Source: Paramacrobiotus metropolitanus
Taxonomy: Eukaryota; Tardigrada; Eutardigrada; Parachela; Macrobiotidae
Assembly (NCBI RefSeq): GCF_019649055.1
Contig: NW_026570269.1
Location: forward strand, 682,001 to 746,000
Length of the DNA: 64,000 nucleotides
Direction: 5' to 3'
Part shown: piece after piece, positions 37,192 through 49,019 of the stretch
Numbering within the stretch: the stretch's first letter is position 1
How the letters are laid out: the number at the start of each line of letters is the position of its first letter
The notes under the pieces: generated by a model
The model's input: only the letters and a program-made list of their open reading frames with translations
The model's database searches: none
What the model was told of the DNA's origin: nothing
Position numbers and translations under genes: made by a program

Positions 37192-38187
37192 TTATGTTGA
37201 CGGTGGTTTCCGAATGGAAGCATTGGCCAGTGCTGCACAATCTGTTGGTGGGGTCGGAGCACAGAAGGGCACGGTGTCATCCCAGTTGGTATAGGTCATG
37301 TTAGCGGTGGTGAAGCAGTAACGAGTCAGTACATTATTCACTGTGCTTGCTACATAATCCTTTGTGGATTTATCCAACGCGGACGGCTTGCTGCGGAGGT
37401 TGATCCAGAATAACGGAGAGTCGCAATATAGCGATGTTGTGACAGGATTAGCGCACCGGTACGCGATTTCAATCAGGTTATAGTCAGTGTACAGGATGCT
37501 ATAGTTCAGGTTTGCTAAAATAAAACCCACCAGATCTTTACTAAGACAGTAGGACACCATAAAATAAAAATGCCAGAAACAACCTATTTACAGAAATAAA
37601 ATGATATCGCATACTGGAACATAAATTATCACGACCTTTCTGAGCTGATTGTACGTTTCGTGAAACTGCGGACTTACTGCGGGTTCCGGTTCCTCCAATG
37701 GACTGTGGCAACCAAGCCGCCACTGACTCTGTTCCGTCGGTTGTAACGTTAGCGACAATGCACATGCCAATGCATTGGTAACTGCTTCCAGGTGGTTTAA
37801 TGGAAAATGTGATTGTCCAGTTGAACGCGATGGTCACACCGGTCACTGAATTCGTTGTGGCGTTCAACGGGGTGTAAATGTTAATGCAGTTGTAATCGGA
37901 AGTGCCAGGAGCATAGAACATGTATTCATACCATACACCGGCAATCTACACGAATGTTTGATTTAGTATATGGCGTATCGTGAATGCGATTACAGTATAT
38001 CATTATTATATGCATGCTATAAAAGTAATGCAGCACTTGAAAATAAAACTGAATTATGGAATTCGTGATTTACCCGCAAAGGATCTATCGAGACTCCGGA
38101 AGGATACAGAGGCATTCTGCAGTTTTGAGAAATTGCTGCTCCCACCAAACACCCAAAAAGCACCGTCAAGACTTTTGCGTACGCCAT
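37192..38187 (-). CDS. Secreted lipocalin
   Basis: Three minus-strand exons, 38074-38187, 37678-37945 and 37192-37583, give 257 residues in phase. A signal peptide (AKVLTVLFGCLVGAAIS) precedes the mature start. The lipocalin SCR1 motif is split by the first intron: NCRMPLYPS...DPLR joined to IAGVWYEYMF (the GxW core). SCR2 appears as LYTDYNLIEIAYRC. Several N-x-T/S sites and paired cysteines fit an extracellular protein. Lipocalins carry small hydrophobic ligands in a beta barrel. The protein is longer than typical (about 180-200), with an extended C-terminus. The acceptor of exon 3 (aatag) is the least certain junction. A start 21 bases upstream (38208) is also in frame. Confidence 0.8.
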
Positions 38188-38257
38188 CTTATTAAAAAGG
38201 TAGAGCACTGCAATGTTTTATTCAAAGTGTGACCGTAAATCGTTTGCGTAGTGTTCC

Positions 38258-38263
38258 TTTATA
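38258..38263 (-). promoter_or_regulatory. TATA box of the lipocalin gene
   Basis: On the minus strand CATATAAAGG lies about 70 bp upstream of the lipocalin start codon (50 bp from the alternative Met), a suitable position for a core promoter. Confidence 0.5.
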
Positions 38264-39292
38264 TGGTACTTTGAACATCCTTTCAAACCTTCTGGTCAGC
38301 ATTTTACCGTACGCAAATTATGGAGTGTGTCACGTTTCCGTATTATGTATAACATAAACTGAGGTTTCAGTTAAATTACCGGTCGCAAAGTGTCAGCGCA
38401 GCTGCTAGAACCATACGTACGTCATTTTGAGCGATATTTCCGCATGTTGTCCGTTAAAACTGGAATAATTTTGTCAAGAATGCTTTTCTTTGCACAATTT
38501 AGAGTCCTTAAAAGTGAGGACCAGCACTTTAAGACGACGAAACGACTTGTATTGGTGCACACCCACTTACTTTCGGAATGGAATGCCTACGTACACAGCC
38601 TTTAAACGTGGCAATAATTATAAATTTTTGACTATCCGTGTTTATCGCCATTGCCCATTGGCTTTTTTACTGTTTTTATACGATTACTTGTATTGCACAA
38701 TGAATAGAGCTATGTAAAACGAATACCAAAATTTTAGACTGATTAAACAAAAACATCTGCCCGTCAAGTGCATTAGCACTTTGGTGGTAATACGAGGATA
38801 AGGGCAATCTCGTATCGTACAAGGATAATTAAGCTTTTCATTACAGAAGTGTACATATATACCGTACTAATGTCTGTGCTCTATAAATTATTAAATCTTG
38901 TGTTCGAGTACGATAATCTCGTACTATGCGTAATTAAACTGATTTAGTGGTGACCGGAGCGGCGGAGCTACGTCCTTGAATTGTGATGTTTGTTATTCTT
39001 ATGACTGATTATCTACCTGCGTAAATTTTTCGGATTCGGTTGCAAAATTGTTAATACAATGTCTGCATCTTCACCCATTTTTAAATTGTTGTCAACTATA
39101 GCTCCTAATGGTACTTCTCCAGGATAAATACAATACTGAATAAGACAGCTGGAGGTGTTTTAGAGAATTCCAAAATACCAAAAAATTATTGATTCATTGG
39201 AATCTAACAAGAAAAATCTTTGCATCCGGCAAGATTCTTGCGACGAACGTCAAACTCCGTTACGATTACGTACAAAATATTCTACCGGTAGT
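38264..39292. other. Intergenic between lipocalin promoter and P2X 3' end
   Basis: No gene recognised. The right side would contain the P2X 3' UTR. Confidence 0.5.
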
Positions 39293-42200
39293 TTACACCC
39301 AGTATTGTTCCTGATTCCTATGCCGGTACGGATTTCGCAGTTCATTCATAACCGCGTTGCGGTTGACTAATACATTCAGGGAGTCTGGGGGTCGTCGTGG
39401 CTCCCGATTCGGTGATAAGTTGCGCAGAGTCTCTGTCCGGGCGTCATAGAGGGGCGATGTGGGAGCACTATGCGGTCGGTGCCACGTATCATGTACCGGT
39501 TCCATATCGATATACGTTTCTACCGGCTTCACAGAAGCCAGTGAAGTAGCCGATGTCCGCGTATCACGGTCGATCCACGTGTTAACTTTGCCGTTGTCGT
39601 AGGAGTCCGTCTTGAATGGCTTCAGGAGTTTTTCGCGCAGCTGGAAGGAATCGGTGGTAGTGATCTGTCGTTGCATGCTCAGTCGTGGACTGTTCGGCCG
39701 AGGAGGACGTATTGACTGCAATGCAATAAAAGCGACAATTGCAAAAAAAAGGTTGACCGTTTGGAATCTTAAGCAGGGAAGCATTCATCGCTTTAAGCGA
39801 TCTATTGGACGTGTGCGTACTTCCAAAAGTTCTTCTAAGCGCAATGTTTTATGGTCATCCAGAGTCGGCGTTATCATGCACGAATTCAGCAAGAATTCGC
39901 ACACCATGGATGCCTGAAAAGATGCACAACTTTCGTAAATGCAGCGCCACTCAAATGTATTTTGGGCATAACTAAAATGTGGGCACCCGCTTTCAAAAAT
40001 CGGAATTATGTAATGTACATATTATCGCAATACACCAGTCTTAAAGTTACTTTTTTAGATTCTAGAATGTTGATTGCACATACAATTCCAAACAGACCCA
40101 TGGCAGAGCCAACATGGATGAGCATCAATATTATTGAAAACCTCCCGGCTTTTCCATGTACATCGAACACTATGCGAATGCCCCAGAATTTCACCACATC
40201 TCGTCGAAAAACATTGTCGCGATCATAATAGTAATAAGGATGCCTACAAAAAAACCATGTATGCAACACAATTATTATGATGCATTTTGAGCATACAAAC
40301 TTTAATAATGCTGTTGCATAAGTACAATATGAGTACGTATATACGCGCCTTCGAAAATTACTAAACAAGAATTGATCATGAGTATTTTACTGAGTGGATG
40401 AGTGGTATGGTTAATCTTATCAAGAAACAAAATCTATAATACGCGTATAACTACAGAAAAAACCTGAGACAACGAGATCGAAAAAAACATAACATAATAA
40501 AAAAGGCCCAAAAGGGTATCGTGGATTTCCGATGGGAAAAGAAACTAAACTTGAACTGTCTGATAAACTAAACTTGAACAACCAAGATTTCGATCCTGCA
40601 AGTTGCGGTATCTAAACATCGTTCACCGTAATAAGGCCTGGTGTGCTCAGTGTGTAGTTTGTACTTCACAATATCTCCAGTATTTAATTTGTACGAGTAT
40701 TTTACAGAGAGAACTTTACCGAATTTGAAATTTAAAGAAATAACCCAAACAATCAACACAACTATATTCGCTGTATTCGCCGCGCAATTAACAGCCACCT
40801 TGTGATTAAGTTAGAATTTGATCTGCGACTGTAGACCACAAGAAACGCGGAGGCGAAGCCGAGGCAGTTTCTTGTAATTTATAATATCGAGCAGATTATA
40901 GCAGATAGAGATACAATATTTCTCATTAAAAGATACACATTTCGCTAGTATTATGCCAACCGGAAGTTCCAGCCGGTGCTAACTTTAGCATGCTGGTCAT
41001 CCAAACGCTTGAAAGAGTATTTAGGACGACAATATTCCTCATCATAGTCAAGATCGCATTTCCACTCAATGTTGAAAGAGATCACTCCTCCCTAGAATAA
41101 TTCAATCAAAACTTACAAGTGCATACAAGTGTAAACAAGGCAATGTGAGAAGACAAGTTCGCCATAAATTAGAATTCCCCGTGGAAATGCGATACGACAA
41201 AAAAGCAACAGAAAACTCTCGAGTCCTTTACATGTGAATCGATTTGAAACATTCAGTTAAAACACCGTACCGGTCAAAAATATAATATACATATCATGAT
41301 ATCTGTAGGTGCATCGAATCTCTGCTAGAAAGTGTTTTTTGTGTTTTTCGTCAACAGTGAACACTGAGCGGTTTCGATTTCCAAAGAAAATAGCAAAACC
41401 AGTCCGTACCTTAACGGCTATCTTGGCCACGTCGAGATCTTTCTCGGCATCTTTTACAATTTGTACTAGAGGAAAAATTGGACAATATGGATCGTCCTTT
41501 GGGTGGTAGCGACACTCTTTTAAGTATTCTGCTGAGAAGTGTGACAGCATATTGGATCTACGAAAACGAATGAACACATATATAATGAATGATTAAATGT
41601 ATTTAATCATCGTTAATTGTGGGTGCACATCCCTCCCATTTTTCGTGTTTATGGCCATTTGTCGGCTTTCATTGGTTTGTTAGTGGCTTCGTTTCCTCCG
41701 AGTTGGAGATTCTGAGATGTTTCCTTGTTGCTGGAGAGTCGTGTGCTGTGTTGAAATCAGTTTTTGCAGTTTTGGCAAGGGAATTTTTCTCCCTCCCGCC
41801 CATTCCCATTGCATTGTTCTTGTTTGGTTGTTTTTGTTACATTCATTTCACCTGTATTGTTCATATTGATGGTTGTTTTATTAAAGGGGGGCTGACGGGC
41901 CTGCGCCCAGAAGTCTTCCAGTTCCGGCAACAATATGCTCATTTTCATGGAAGACACCCACAATTAATTGATCGTAAAGCGGACGTGCGTACATATGATT
42001 TCATAAAACGTTTTTGCTGATTCGTAACTTCACTGACCTGCGCACATCGAATCTGGGAAAATTGATATAATTTTTGACCATGATGGTGACGGTGTCGAAA
42101 CCGCTTAGGGTTGGTTTACTACAACCGAAAAGAAAACACATATTTTGCGCAAATTTTATAGTCATTAATTATCGCATTCCGCTTTTGTTTGGCCACTGGC

Positions 42201-45124
42201 TATTTACCTGGGAGGTGTGTCCACTTCAACCGGACACCAACCACGAATTTGGCAAGTGGAGGTCGTTCGGTTACAAATCCCGGTTTGGATGCCGTTTCCG
42301 TATTTGACCTCCTTATCTCGCGTGCAGTGAGAATCCCGGGTGCAATCTCTGCCTTCTCCCGTTCCAGAGCCAATATCCTGGGGCTAGAGTACTTTATTAC
42401 ACGCGCCAATGCTGCTCATTTGTAAGATTTATTTTGACTGCACATGCATGTTCACTTGAAGGTGAATGGTCAATAGTTTCAGCGACTCATCCTTGGGCAA
42501 AACTTGATGTTTAATGGTCCTCTCCAATGGTTTAACTCCCAACTATAGAATTAAAGACAGGAAATATTCTGCATACCTCGGCACAAATTCCTTGGGTTTG
42601 GTTGTAGGTGTAAACAAAATTTGTTGCGATGAAAATTGCGTTATTCTCCTAGAAAAACCAGCGCCATGTACGGTATGTACAGCAGTATATGTAACTCAAG
42701 GTACGTTATTTGACGCGTTTCTATCAAGTAAATGAATTTTCACGAAGACTATTTTGATCTAATCGTAATATCCGAATAATATTAAGAAAGAAATTCAAAG
42801 AATATCAAAGCTCCATGCAACTACAGTAGTATTGTTGCTACAGCCTTAATACAAGCCCATCCAACAATTCTTTGACCGCTGTAAGCGCAGCGCATATAAA
42901 TCGCGCACAGTAATGCAAATACGCATCGTAGTGTAGTGGCAGATATATTTATAAATATTCAACCAACAATAATATATTAGATCACAATTAATCACCGATA
43001 AAGCATCATCACAATTAAAATTATCAGGTTAATCAACAAAACCAAACAGATCGCAGTTAGAATTATCACAGTTAAATTATCAGTAATTACAAAAGAAACA
43101 GATCAGTTTATGAAGTTATGAAATATGAACTACCATCCATAAAACGAAATATGGAACGAAATATCAGTACTCAATTCGAGCGCCACCCGCGTGGAAGACC
43201 TTCTCATATGGCACTGGAATAGATTTGTAAAGATTCTGGCAGAGTTTTGTTGTGGCAGACATCACCCAGGCTTCTTTTATCAGATGACGCAACTGCAGCA
43301 CGCATGCAGATTTGTTGCTTATTTACGCTGAATACAGTTTTTATTGATTTCACAAGAAGCGGTAACATCACTGTTCACAAGAAGCGGTAACATCATCACG
43401 CTGAATACGCAGACCCATGTGGCGTGACGTGTCGAAGCACATTAAATGGCTCAAGCCCACGTTTCTTTAAATTCCCGCTTACAGCGGTCAAAGAATTGTT
43501 GGATGGGCTTGTACGTACAACTGGAGAGACAAATTGTCAACTTTTTACGGCGGTATCGGGTTTAATAGCTTGAATGCAGCGGCTCTGCAGCTGATGTAGA
43601 AATTAAATATCGCCGTACGTAATCATTACAGTTTTATACACTACAATACTCTTACCGTACCACTGGTGGAATGACGTAATCTTGGCTGTCCCAGACTTCT
43701 TCTCGCCCATTCCGGTGACGCCTTAAGATGCCCTTTACTTTAGAAATGATGCTGCTGTCGGGTTCATCGATTGACTGATAGCTTTTTGAATGAACCAATA
43801 CATATCTAAATCAAACCAGAAGCGGTAAATAATCAGGGATATGCCTTAAATGAGTTACCTCCGAGTGAGAAATACTGTGTATGAGTTACAAATGTGGAAA
43901 TAGTAGCGAAATAACTAGTTCTGTTGCAATAGTAACTTCCGTAAATAATATAGCGACGACAGGAAGAACGGATGTTATCATAAGTTCTCAACACGAACTT
44001 GCGTGATGTCGCACCAATGCTTCAATATCTAGCCCCGGCAAATTAATTTCTCGCACTACTGGGACAGGGTTCACTTTATATTAGTAGTAGAATCCATATA
44101 AAACCTTGTGCATGCTTTTATCTCATTTGTCAGTGCACGATTTTTTCTTAGTTTGTGATATATACGGACTTCGTGATATATACGGAATTTGTGATTTGTG
44201 ATATATACGGAATTCTCATATAAAAATGGGCGATAAAGTTTATTTACAGTAATCAAATTACGATGTTGTGGCAGAGCATCAACTTGCAAATATGACGGCT
44301 TGCTTGAGTTTTGATGCCATATGCGCTGGTCGATTATAATTTCTGTTGATTAATTATAAAAAACTTGTTTTCTTTTGTCGATTTATTTTATCTTTTGAAC
44401 AGCATAACTACCTACTTTGCTTGCAACTTTATGAGAGTACAATTTTATATTACGAAATATGCATTGGTGAGCATGACCAGCCATATCCGGTTTATTTTAT
44501 ATATTTGCAGGTTTGATAATTCACCATAAGTTTTCGATTCAGAGTTAATAAACGTGTGCAATTTTCCCGTAGGATGACCGCGAATGCATTTATTGTTGTT
44601 TTCTTCGCTATTCAAGCCGACTGAGTGGGTTCGATAATTGTATTGTACTCGTATATCAGTTACCAAATCAAAAGCACAGATGCACTCGGACACATAATTT
44701 GGTTATAGCTCCCTGCACATACAAAAGTTTATAAGCTAATAATGTCATTGGCAAATTAAGCACAGCCATGTCCGGCATTTCGGCGAGCATTACAAGGCGG
44801 AGGAGATTTAAATATTAAATCATTTTTATGAATATTCTGCATATTTTTTTGCGCAGTACTTACCCAATAACATACACTAGAACAAGTACGCGCATCAGCG
44901 TGTAGATCATTCCCAGATATCTGCAGCGGACAAGAAGCGTTCTTGGAGTGTGATACCTGCGCCAAAAAAATGCCACAACATTACAAAGTATACAATACAA
45001 ATTTCTTTATCCAAAACCTTAAAACTGCAAATCCATTTCGAAAATGCGTATCGTACTCGAGCAGGGACGGTGAGACGCGGAAGTAGAAAAGCTTAATCCT
45101 GTTCCAGAATGTTGAACCGGACAT
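39293..45124 (-). CDS. P2X: P2X purinergic receptor, complete 11-exon gene
   Basis: Minus-strand exons: 45057-45124, 44864-44956, 43661-43805, 42577-42648, 42208-42377, 42038-42118, 41410-41557, 40961-41091, 40084-40243, 39821-39913, 39293-39715. They sum to 527 residues with all phases consistent. Features in order: cytosolic YHTPR (Y-x-T-x-K/R site); TM1 (RVLVLVYVIGYVLV); the ATP-site KVKG; YVIPP; NQTQGICAE; GWCPVE; RRSN; GGVISFNIEWKCDLD; the ATP-site NFR; VVKFWGIR with its lysine; and TM2 (IGSxxG-like HVGSAMGLFGIASMVCEFLL). All ten conserved extracellular cysteines are present. P2X receptors are trimeric ATP-gated cation channels of the cell surface. Oddities: the NFT motif reads TVT, two residues are inserted in GIRIVFDVHG, no canonical YxxxK retention motif follows TM2, and the C-tail is long and Pro/Arg-rich. 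Intron 3 carries a MITE. Confidence 0.95.
42852..43511 (-). mobile_element. TA-flanked MITE, copy C (660 bp), inside P2X intron 3
   Basis: Bounded by inverted ends starting CAAGCCCATCCAACAATTC and flanked by TA on both sides. Its ends and outer parts match copies A and B in reverse orientation, but the interior is about 166 bp longer and diverged, with a direct duplication of a segment containing CAAGAAGCGGTAACATCA around 43350-43400. There is no transposase. This looks like an older or rearranged family member. Confidence 0.85.
44143..44220. repeat. Short tandem repeat GTGATATATACGGA
   Basis: About three to four imperfect copies of a GTGATATATACGGAATT unit lie inside P2X intron 2. No function is suggested. 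Confidence 0.6.
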
Positions 45125-47276
45125 TGCGCGATAGGTTGTTTATTGCAAGCGGAATGCAGCGTGTTTTGTGACCGTGTAGTATACGTGTTGCCGTTGCGCT
45201 GGAATTAAACTGACACCAAAGGGGAACACATCTCATATCCCGAATCAGATGGACAACTGATAAATTGCCGCTGTTTTAATTGGGGGATCAGATGTTGCTC
45301 TAGAGTCGTTGAATGAACAAAACGATCCGTTGAGTAGCGGCATAAAACGCAGGATTTCATGATCAGGGTTACTTGTTAGATTTGTCGCTTTTCATGATGT
45401 GCATTGATACGATGCCGTATTTTTTATTTTACGATGCAGTAGTAGTAAACATTCCCACTGGCATATTCTCGGGGCGTTTGACACGAATGTCAGCCCCGCA
45501 CAACAGCCTTAACGATTTGTCCAGGGTTTATTTTAGGAAAAATGTTTGACGGCGTTGAACCTCGCTTGAGCTGCATACAAGTCGTGTTACGGCGCGTTTG
45601 AAACTTTCGTTCATGATGTCCATGCAATTACACAACCGGAAAATGAGAGGGATAAACGGTCGTCAGTGGTTGCATCCAAAATATTAATCACAACTTGTCC
45701 TGCAAGTTCAGTTGGCGTAACATCTGGTAACTCATCGTCGATCCTAAAAATATGTCGAGTATCGCGGACAAAACTCGGGGGAGGATGCAGAGACACTCGG
45801 CGTTAGCGCAGTATTGCGATGACAACAAACATGTGTACAAGTACGAGATATTCGCGATGCGCAGACTTTATTTCCCTGGAGCGCGGTGCCGGAATATCAA
45901 GTGAAATATCAAAGCTTAATGAAATATAATCGGTGTCGTGACAGTGAAAATAAATAAGAATGACGGTACTTCCATACAAGTATACATGGTATTATGTAAT
46001 GCAAACTACATATTAGCGTATGCAGCAGGAAGCGTTCGGGGGGATTGAAACTGAAACATCAGCGAGTAAACTCTACGAAAAACGGAAAATATTCGTGCCG
46101 TGTAGAGTTAGTCCGGGGCGCACGTCTTCGGGAAAATCGTTGTCGTCCAGCCAGCACAGAATGCACCGTGCAAGTGCAGTACCGCACACTGATGCCGACA
46201 ACGGGATTGTCCGTATCGTAATTGAATTTAATAGTAATTTAAAACGAGCACTCACATATGCAAATACGGTAATTGTTTCCTTCCCATTGGATTTGTCTGC
46301 ACATTTCATTAAAAGAGAGCCAGAAACGGTTGCGTAGTGGTCGAAACATTTGGATTCTGCAATGGGTGCCTAACCGAAATACAATTGCATAATTACAAAT
46401 ACAGTACTAACGCTGGATTCAGAGGGTGTAAAACTGTCTGCCCCAGGCTTTCATGCCTCAAGTACTGTACATCTTCTATTATAATCCAGTCCTTTAAGGT
46501 GGTCCCATTTGGAGTTTGTGCGTCTATTTCCAAAAGAAAGTTATTCAAAATTGCGAATACAGAGAAAATTTGAATAAAATTGTCTGCCATATTGTTTGCT
46601 AGCATGCAGTGAGTTACAAGTTAGCATAATTACTGCACTTAAATGTCGCCGCTGGACGCAGCATCGGCTAACTTTCACAAAAGACAACAACTTTCGAAAA
46701 AGACAGCGTAATAAAACCATTATGGTAAAACACTGTTTATCAGCCTACAAAGAAATCGCATTGTCCTAAAAGTCCACTGGACACGGGGACACTTTAAGGA
46801 TTAATAATATTTGGTCAACAATACATAATAATTATGGTACCGCACAAGCACGAGGAAATGTTGTTTCCGGGTGGCAGTCGCAGTCAAACCTGTCCGTACG
46901 GCCGGGTACTACGGACCTTTCGCAAACGTCTACGGTGACAGTCTACCCTACGAGGCTACGAGTAGCGTCTAAACAACTTTTACTGTACTAAGTTTTACGC
47001 AGTCAAGACTCTAGGCTCATTGCAAGTCTGCCACCAAACAGATTTGAAATTTTAAATCGTTATTAATTTTCTCTTTCCCTCTTTCGGTATCGCATCAGTT
47101 TCATGGGAAGAAACTCCTTGGTTTGATTGGCGTTGCTTCCGAGTATCCGTATTCGTGGATTGGTCGGGACTTATCATTTATGATTCATCTGGACTGGACT
47201 TACTGGAGTGCATCTCCTGGCTGGTAGTCGTATTGTGTTGTTTTTTCTACATCTCCCGTATAAATTCATCTGAGAA
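45125..47276. other. Intergenic between divergent P2X and YJU2B genes
   Basis: Two divergently transcribed genes flank this 2.1-kb stretch, so it should hold both promoters. ORFs here (for example 45611-45796 minus, 46020-46337 plus) show no family resemblance and are not supported. Confidence 0.5.
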
Positions 47277-49019
47277 ATGGTAAGGCCAGGATTCTTACAA
47301 GAGCATAAAGAATTTGTTTCGTTGTTTAATAATTTGCTCTAATCCTGACAGGGAGAGAGAAAGGGCCAGAACAAGTACTACCCGCCCGACTGGCGTCCAG
47401 AACTCGGCGGATTGAACAAATTCCATGGCACTCATGCCTTGGCGGAACGCGCCAGCAAGATCCATCTGGGCATCCTTACAATTAGGTACTAATGAAAGAT
47501 TGGAAATTTCTAGTGCTTTTGCGAGTCTTTAAGGGTGTCAGATCTCGTTTTGCGGAATGTGAGGTTATTGCGGATCGTGTGTTCTGGCTGTGTGTTTTTC
47601 TGTGCTTGTATCTTGTGTTTTTAATTTTTCAGTACGAATTGTATTCATTTAGGTTTGAGATGCCATTCAACATCTGGTGCGATGGATGTGGTAACCATAT
47701 CGGAATGGGTGTGAGGTACAACGCCGAGAAACGGAAAGTTGGAATGTATTACACCACCCCGCTATGGGAGTTCCGGATGAAATGTCATTTGTGTGATAAT
47801 TATTTCGAATTTCGCACGGATCCCAAGGTATGTGTTCTGTATATTGTTCATGAGTGCTGTACGAGTACGGAGTACTCATTTCGCGCAATTCTTAGAAAAT
47901 ATACCTGCTTAATTTTATATAATGCTGTACTGGCTGAAATTACTACAGAATGGAACCTCATTACTTAGCGCACTGTCAGAAGATTGAATTTACGCCACAC
48001 GTTATACTGATCTGCGCTTGTAGAATTTCGATTATGAAGTGGTCAGCGGCGCGCGACGTCAGGAACGACGTTGGGATCCCGAAAGCACCGAAGCAGTGGT
48101 GGCTACGGATAAAGCCACGTCACAAAAATTGCTTACCGATGCCATGTTCAAGCTGGAACATGGAAAGGATGACCAGATTAAGGCTGCGACCACGAAGCCT
48201 GTCATCGACCAGTTGACGGATTATCAGTCCCGCATGAAAGACGATTATGAACAAAATTCCTTACTACGGAGCGCTTTCCGGGTATGAGTGTGATGCGTCC
48301 GATTTAATTTAATAGTGTAGATTTTAGATCTGCGTTTTTGACCGGATTGATTAGAATGATGTTTCATGTTATTATGTGGTAAGTATTGATTCACTACCAT
48401 AGAGACTAGTAATGTTAAGAAAAAACACTATAGACTATAGAGTATAGATACGTTGAACTATTCATGCCTGACAAGTGAGCGGAAGGAGTTTAGTCATTTT
48501 ACGTTTCATGTTGTGGTGCGCATGCTTGTTAATTTCTGTTGTGCGTACAGATATATGTTATCGATTGTTCTTCTGCAGTCCGAGAAGAAAAAGATAAAAT
48601 TAGCCGAGGATATCGACAGAAATTTGATTAAAAAGAGCAGCCTTAGCATTAGCCTTGTGCCGGAAACGGAAGAAGATCGCCGCACTGCGTCGTTAATGAA
48701 GTACATGCAGAGTGAATCAATGGAAGAACGTCAGAAACGAAAACGTGAGGAGATCGATGAGCGACCGGTACTGCCATCCAGTGTCGCCTCACCTCTGCCG
48801 ACGACCGTGATGAAGAATCTCTCCTTCCACTTGATGGAGCCCGAGAAGCTTCCATCTCCTTCGGCCTTGGGTATTGTCCTTAAAGGGCAAAAAGTCCAAA
48901 CGGAACAAAGAGATCGTGTTAGCGGCGAGGGATCCGCTTCTACTCATTGTCAGATGCAACCAGGAAAGTCTTCGCTGTCGTTGGTAATGGACGGATATGG
49001 GAGTTCCGACAGCGACTAA
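47277..49019 (+). CDS. YJU2B: YJU2B / CCDC130 (CWC16-family splicing factor)
   Basis: Five coding pieces: 47277-47279 (only the ATG, directly before a gtaagg donor), 47352-47485, 47653-47827, 48024-48281 and 48579-49019, giving 336 residues in phase. The protein begins with GERKGQNKYYPPDW. Next comes the core RFEMPFNIWCDGCGNHIGMG with a CxxC pair, then VRYNAEKRKVGMYYTTPLW and MKCHLCDNYFEFRTDP with the second CxxC, forming the zinc site of the family. FDYEVVSGA and LVPETEEDRR match CCDC130 rather than YJU2/CCDC94. The family joins the spliceosome near the catalytic steps. The C-terminal 60 residues are Ser-rich and divergent, ending GYGSSDSD. The start codon alone on its exon is unusual but gives exactly the family N-terminus. 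Confidence 0.94.

Noticed and set aside
40051-40083. A longer P2X exon 9 reaching the donor at 40045
   Set aside because: The GTATGT donor at 40078-40083 gives a TM2 that matches the family (GIASMVCEFLL), while the longer form inserts unrelated residues in the helix.
40568-40798. Minus-strand ORF between P2X exons 8 and 9, first considered as an extra P2X exon
   Set aside because: Exons 40961-41091 and 40084-40243 join directly in phase and cover the NFR-to-GIR region without a gap, and no good acceptor precedes the ORF.
41619-42020. 133-residue plus-strand ORF
   Set aside because: It lies in a P2X intron on the opposite strand and shows no motif.
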